A stretch of DNA of 64,000 nt from Neoarius graeffei (lineage: Eukaryota; Chordata; Actinopteri; Siluriformes; Ariidae), in contig NC_083570.1 of assembly GCF_027579695.1 (NCBI RefSeq), forward strand, positions 5,735,001-5,799,000, in the 5' to 3' direction. Shown in pieces: positions 59,366-64,000 of the stretch (the first letter of the stretch is position 1; every line of letters starts with the position of its first letter). Below the pieces are notes generated by a model. The model was not told the DNA's origin, did no database searches, and was given only the letters and a program-made list of their open reading frames with translations. The translations under genes and the position numbers were made by a program.

Positions 59366-62300
59366 TCACACACACACAATGTCCCGTTCCCATATTTTGT
59401 AATCTGGCCGCCTGCTACGCTTTGCTGAGTCCATCCAGCGGTCCACAGCAGGGCTTGGATCAAAGTCTTCCAGAGATGGTCCCTCCAGGCTGATTCTCAT
59501 GAGGTCCTCAGTTGTGCTCACTGCTAGGCAGCTTCGTTTGCTGTTCTTAATTGGGTTTTGTGCGGAGAAACCCCTCTCACACTGGGCAGCTGAAATGGGC
59601 AGCACCAGCATCATGTGCACCAACTCCAGTATGTTCTAGGGGGATCAAGATAGGCCTTACTTATCTCATCTATAACCATCAATAATAGGAGGGCACTGCA
59701 GCATATAAATGCTCAACAGTGTTTGCTTACCTTATAATCCTCTCTGTATGGCCCCTTGGTAAGCATGGTCTCCCACAGGCCACTGTAGTGCTTGTCTTTG
59801 AAGTGTTGACTGACCAAGATCTTCAGTCCCTGCCACTCATTCTGAACAGCTGCCAGGTCACACCCTGATCTATGGAGATTAGCAAATACCAAAAACATAA
59901 TTGATTGCATTATAGTACAGCAGTGCAAAATATATTCTTACCTGCTGAGAGGCTCTCTGAAATGCGCCACCAATTCTGCCACGTCTTCATCACCAAACGT
60001 CAGAAGGCTGGCATGGTCATCAGGCCATGTGTCATGGTTGAAGACTTTGAAGGCCTGTACTGGGGTCCTGACATCAGCCCCATCGTCCAAAAGCCCACCA
60101 AACCGGTCTTTCAGTTCAGACACGCAGATGTTGATGGCTGATTCCACATGCTTCTTCAGCTGGGGGTGGGTGAAGTCAGCAAGACCTGTGAGATTCCCCT
60201 TCAGTGATATTCCCTTTGAGCGAGACAATCACACACAAAATTGTTTTAAGACAGCATGTTTCCAAAATGTTAAAATCCAAAACCTACAGTACACTAATAA
60301 TAATATAGTGACTGATTCAAACACTTCTGCAGCCATGGCCAGATGCAGGGACTGTAACCAATATGCTGAAGTGTAATGTAAGTTCTGCTCTAAACATATT
60401 TCCCTAAAATCCCAACAAACTCATCCTAGTAACACACCTGGAATCTACACTCATCTTCCTCTCCATGCTGAGCAAGCATGGCCTGGATCTTCTCGAGCAT
60501 GCCTCCTGATTTTGCCCTGGACTTAAATGCTTCCAGTCTGGTCACAGTCTTCAGCTCTGACGTTGCTTGGGGGAGGATCAGGTCTTTTCTCTGCAGGGTC
60601 AGGCTAAATGAAGACAGCTCCTCGAAGACGTCAGCGAGAAAATGGCAGAATACACAAAAAAGTGCACTCTCCATCCCTCTCTTTACCTATGTGGTAGTGA
60701 GTAGATCAATACAAGTAGGCCCTATGTATTCCTAGCCACTCCCTAATCTGCCAAGCATTAAAGTCTGAAATCAATTTTTTAGTTTCATGTACTGTCTAGG
60801 ACTCACCTGCTTTGCCCGTCCTTGAATCTCCACTGATCCTGCAACAGCCAGGTGCTCCATGTGCTGCAGAACAATGGAGTACTGGCCATGGCCTGTGGCA
60901 AGGTCAGTATCTGTTCCATATCGCAGGAACACTTTGAGGGTTCTGTGGACATGAGGAATCCAGCGTGTCCCCTTGACGGTAGACGGTGTGCAGACCTTCA
61001 CACCAAGCTCTTGCCCTAGTTGATGGAGCTCTCTCTTGGATTTTCCACTGAAGTGGTAGGTCTTCCACACGAGATGCAGGAGATCGTACACCTGGCACAC
61101 CATTGGTTCCTTCTTCTGCAGGGTCAGGATTGCCAACTCTAGTCTGTGAAGGCAAAAATAGTTAAAAACAACCTTTTTCTTCCCCTCTGTGTTACAAAAG
61201 TAGCTTGTGTGTCTGTGTTGCTCACAAATGTGTGTGTGCATTCATTACATTATTATCATGCAGGAAAAGAGTCCCGGCAATGGAATAGATAGGTTTTTGT
61301 TAACTTCTTGAAGGATGATAGTGATGACCCTAGTTTAGTATACATTATATCTGCTACCACATAATCATAACCATATTTTTTCAGTTACAAACCTGTGTGG
61401 CATGCAGTGGATGGGGATAATATGCTCCCCTGCCTCTCTTTGGAGGAGAGCAATCACTCCTCCACGGTGGCCCATATTCACTGAGGCACCATCTGCCCCA
61501 AAGCTGATGAGCTTCGCCAACCACGACCCCCCATTGTCCTCGGGGTAAACTGCACTGAATGCAGCCTTGGTTGCATCCAGAACACCTTGAAGGACAACAC
61601 AAAAACATGAAAAACAAACAAGAGATTGAGTGAATTATGCATTTATGAAACTGTACAAAAATGAAGGTTTCTTTCTAGCTGCTGGATTGACCACTTACCA
61701 ATGGCATGGGAGTGTTCAAGAGCCTGTTGGCCAACCAGTAGAGTGACTGGTTTCCCACCCTCCACCAGACACACATAGACAATCTCGCACTCAGTGTTTG
61801 ATATGTCAGTGTCTCCATCGATGAGGACTGCAAGGTACTTTGCTGTTCTCAGCTGAGCAGTTAGGCTCTCTTTCAAGAGATCAGCAATTTGTCCAATCAT
61901 TTCCGCACATCTGTATGAATAAGAATACTGTCGTAAAGTGCTTGTAGTTCATGCAGTCACATAACATGACTGACAATTTGTTCCAAACATTTGTTGCAGC
62001 CCTATCATTATACGAAGAATATTAAAATAAACTCTAAAAACTAACATTCAAAATTCTGCATGGTAATAATTCTTAATATAACTTCATAAAAAATACAAAA
62101 AATCGAATTAAACACACTGCTGACAACTTAATGCTGATACCTACTAGGGATGGGCAGTCAGAAAAGACACACAATAACCTACAAAATAAAACAGACTACC
62201 ACTGCTGTGTGCACTTCACCCCGACTGGGCCCGTGGTGGTCATGGCCCAGAGTATCCCTAGCTGGCAACAATGTATAATGCCCGCTGTCAATGGTAACGG

Positions 62301-63299
62301 GAATTTTCACAGCAGAATCATGCCAGCGTATCACTTCGTAAGTAGAACAGTCAGCCTACACAAACTGTCTATCGTCATATCGTTAACATAGATGTGGCCA
62401 GTCCTTGCACGCAGGTGGGGGAAATTAAGTAGCCTACTAATGCGAACATCATTTGAATTGAAAAAGTTGAAAACGATCATGACATTGCCTCGTAATTAAA
62501 CTGAAGGCTGAAACGTCAAATAAAATTAATCATAAACTTTTTGTATATGTTTTCTCATGTTCACAAGTAGCCGTATTGTAAGGGAGATAACGTATAGTCC
62601 GCGGGCGACAATAGGAAAATATTTCTCTCCGGCGTCGGGATGCTGTTCGTCCTGACGGGAATTTTTTTTCCTATAGGCTAGTCGCCCTTGGACAATACAT
62701 TATCCCTTACATAATAATGATCATTATAAAATACAATATTACCTCACGTGGTTGTCGTAAGTTGGGTTCACATCAATGCCATTCTTCTTGTGCAGGGTGA
62801 TAAGTGGCCCAAATCTCACAAACGGCTCTTCCTCCTTGGCGATGAAGTAGGCAATGTTCATTTTGATCTTGAGCTGTCTCATTGCCTCCATCTCCGAAAT
62901 CTTCACCTGTCTAACCAGGGCTGCGTCCACCGTCGAGCCTTTGTTCTGTCGAATTAAATAACCGTCTCTGCAGGCGATGTGCCGTTTAGATATGTTGTGT
63001 TTCGTGAGACTGTCTTTTTTAAAGTGCTGGTTTCCAGTCACAAATGCCGAATTCCCTGCTTGCTTCTGCCCTTTACAGTATTTGCAGTACATTAGCTCGT
63101 TTTCAAAAACTAGCCATGGAAAAAGCTTGATCCAGTCAGCCTGAAACTTGTAAACCTTACTGTTTACACCACTGCCGGTAGTAGCACTACTATCCCTCAC
63201 TGTTGTCGTATCCATTTCTTCTCTCACGATATCCTCCTCTCCCTCCTCGGATCTCACACGAGTTCTTTGAAAATACGACGATATTTGATTTTGTAACAT
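59366..63299 (-). CDS. hAT transposase, ZNF862-like, eight exons, intact
   Basis: Exons on the - strand are 63299-62743, 61910-61699, 61585-61393, 61143-60807, 60686-60438, 60213-59942, 59869-59731 and 59635-59366. All introns follow GT-AG and every phase matches. The sum is 2229 nt: 742 residues plus TGA. A TTF/BED-like zinc finger has C72, C75, H101 and H107 (MYCKYCKG, TKHNISKRH). Likely catalytic residues are D217 (LIDGDTDIS), D288 (SFGADGASVN) and E673 (AQCERGFS), the last within the C-terminal hAT dimerisation region. It would bind the element ends in the nucleus and cut and paste them. Fish proteins of this type are usually named zinc finger protein 862-like. AATAAA lies about 120 bp after the stop (59245-59240). 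There is no stop or frameshift in any exon. Exon borders were set by hand from splice signals. Confidence 0.88.
62578..62710. mobile_element. Short palindromic MITE in intron 1 of the hAT gene
   Basis: The left arm starts GTAAGGGAGATAACGTATAG and the right arm, read inverted, starts GTAAGGGATAATGTATTGTC. Both share GGGCGAC about 25 bp in. It totals 133 bp with arms of at least 30 bp. The family is not assigned. Confidence 0.65.
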
Positions 63300-63641
63300 T
63301 TTTAGATTTACGATACTGACGCTGAGTGAACAAATGTAGCACTTTCCCCTGAGACGATGAAAAGGTTAGAACGTTGAGAGTCTTTGCTTTCCCGCCGCTC
63401 AACAGAAATGCGAGGCGTCATCGCACGTCAAGACGTGTTCCAACAGTTCTGATTGGTAGGGTATGAAAACTAGAAATAAGACCACACTTTGTTTGTTATT
63501 ATTTTAGGGGCAAAATGCGAATGAAATGGCTGAAATCGGTTCTCGCATGTGTGCTCCCATTCTGTTTTTCCTACTCGCACCAATCTATTTTTAGTCGCAT
63601 ATGCGAGTAAAATGGTCACACTGTACAGCCTTGGCCATTTA

Positions 63642-63680
63642 CCTGCGCTACTTCATAAAAGTCAAACATTGGCTCATGGC
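63642..63680 (+). pseudogene. Continuation of the interrupted transposase-like gene
   Basis: Directly after the second target duplication the frame reads LRYFIKVKHWL, completing the segment begun at 57928. Similarity fades after about 11 residues with no donor site visible, so the host gene was also truncated or disrupted here. Confidence 0.6.
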
Positions 63681-64000
63681 TTTAAATCTAACTTTTAATT
63701 CCAAATACACGTTGGATATGCAGCTGTGGGTGTGTGTGGGTGTGTCTGACATCATTGCAGGCCTTGGCGCCGTCCAGACACATCTCTGATCAATAATACA
63801 CATTTCATATCAAAATTAAGCAGAATGTTCTAAATGGAATTTTTAAACAATGTCATGAGACAGAAGGTCATTTTAACTGAACAGAATAAATCCTTACAAT
63901 TTTGTCACAAAATAAATTACTGCCTTCTTGGTCAAGAATAAATACTTACAATTATTTATAAATAAAGGAATAAAATCTTAGTGTGTAGTTTTTGTTGAGT
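63681..64000. other. AT-rich right end of the window
   Basis: No gene is assigned. AATAAATCCTTACAAT near 63886 and AATAAATACTTACAAT near 63937 form a diverged direct repeat. Confidence 0.5.

Larger units (their letters stand above)
59131..63633 (-). mobile_element. Apparently complete hAT transposon (4503 bp)
   Basis: The 8-bp duplication GCCATTTA lies at 59123-59130 and 63634-63641. Removing the element and one copy restores the host reading frame across the site (DLAIY then LRYFIKVKHWL), which fixes the boundaries. Ends are CAGCCCTGTACGC on the left and, inward from the right, CAAGGCTGTACAG, sharing CTGTAC. Subterminal AGGAGCAC motifs cluster in both orientations at 59159-59218, as expected for transposase binding. 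The interior holds one complete eight-exon transposase gene on the - strand. Confidence 0.92.

Noticed and set aside
62145..62260. Possible 116-bp element between TAGGGAT and ATCCCTA
   Set aside because: Only seven bases are inverted and no clear target duplication is visible, so it is too weak to call.

Overview
The window reads as teleost fish nuclear DNA with almost no ordinary host gene content. The signs are a tRNA-derived SINE of the Mermaid type with a GATGA-type tail, an IR/DR Tc1 element of the kind common in fish, spliced transposon genes familiar from fish genomes, and long tandem satellites. A catfish-like host would fit, but the sequence alone does not fix the species.

Positions 1-44513 are one tandem array, open at the left edge of the window. 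It holds 33 anchor points. A rigid short unit (1074-1078 bp, 15 copies) alternates with a variable long unit (1111-2553 bp). The units are built from degenerate ~120-130 bp subrepeats that each carry a GGGGGCGCT-type box. They also carry a GC-rich hairpin block, a 57-60 bp hairpin minirepeat set in (TTA)n tracts, and a motif close to the CTCF consensus. Recent homogenisation is visible as near-identical multi-unit blocks (12068-15371, 21742-28997, 30650-39867). I see no supportable gene in it.

Positions 44514-55490 are a patchwork of elements. There is a transposon terminus near 45160 and a weak LINE-like remnant near 45.9-46.2 kb. A complete Tc1-like transposon (46517-48111) has an intact 340-codon DD34E transposase. 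A non-autonomous hAT with an 8-bp target duplication (48733-51082) holds two adjacent hairpins that share the same 32-nt loop, and a nested element carrying the start of a RecQ-type helicase gene. A 38/40-bp minisatellite (51451-55150) is interrupted by two copies of one SINE, the second split by a Harbinger-like element. A possible symmetric exon follows at 55185-55304.

Positions 55487-56556 are a TIR-bounded element retaining the first exon of a YqaJ/SWIM-type transposon protein. From 57928 a frameshifted transposase-like gene runs on the + strand. It is cut at 59130 by a 4503-bp hAT element (59131-63633) and resumes at 63642 after a perfect 8-bp target duplication. The hAT element carries a complete ZNF862-like transposase gene on the - strand. 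Its eight exons all have matching phases and join into 743 codons with no internal stop. It is the most gene-like object in the window and a candidate for a recently mobile, spliced hAT transposon.

The protein-coding genes here serve transposition. None forms a host operon or pathway. Family names rest on recognised motifs, since no database search was possible.
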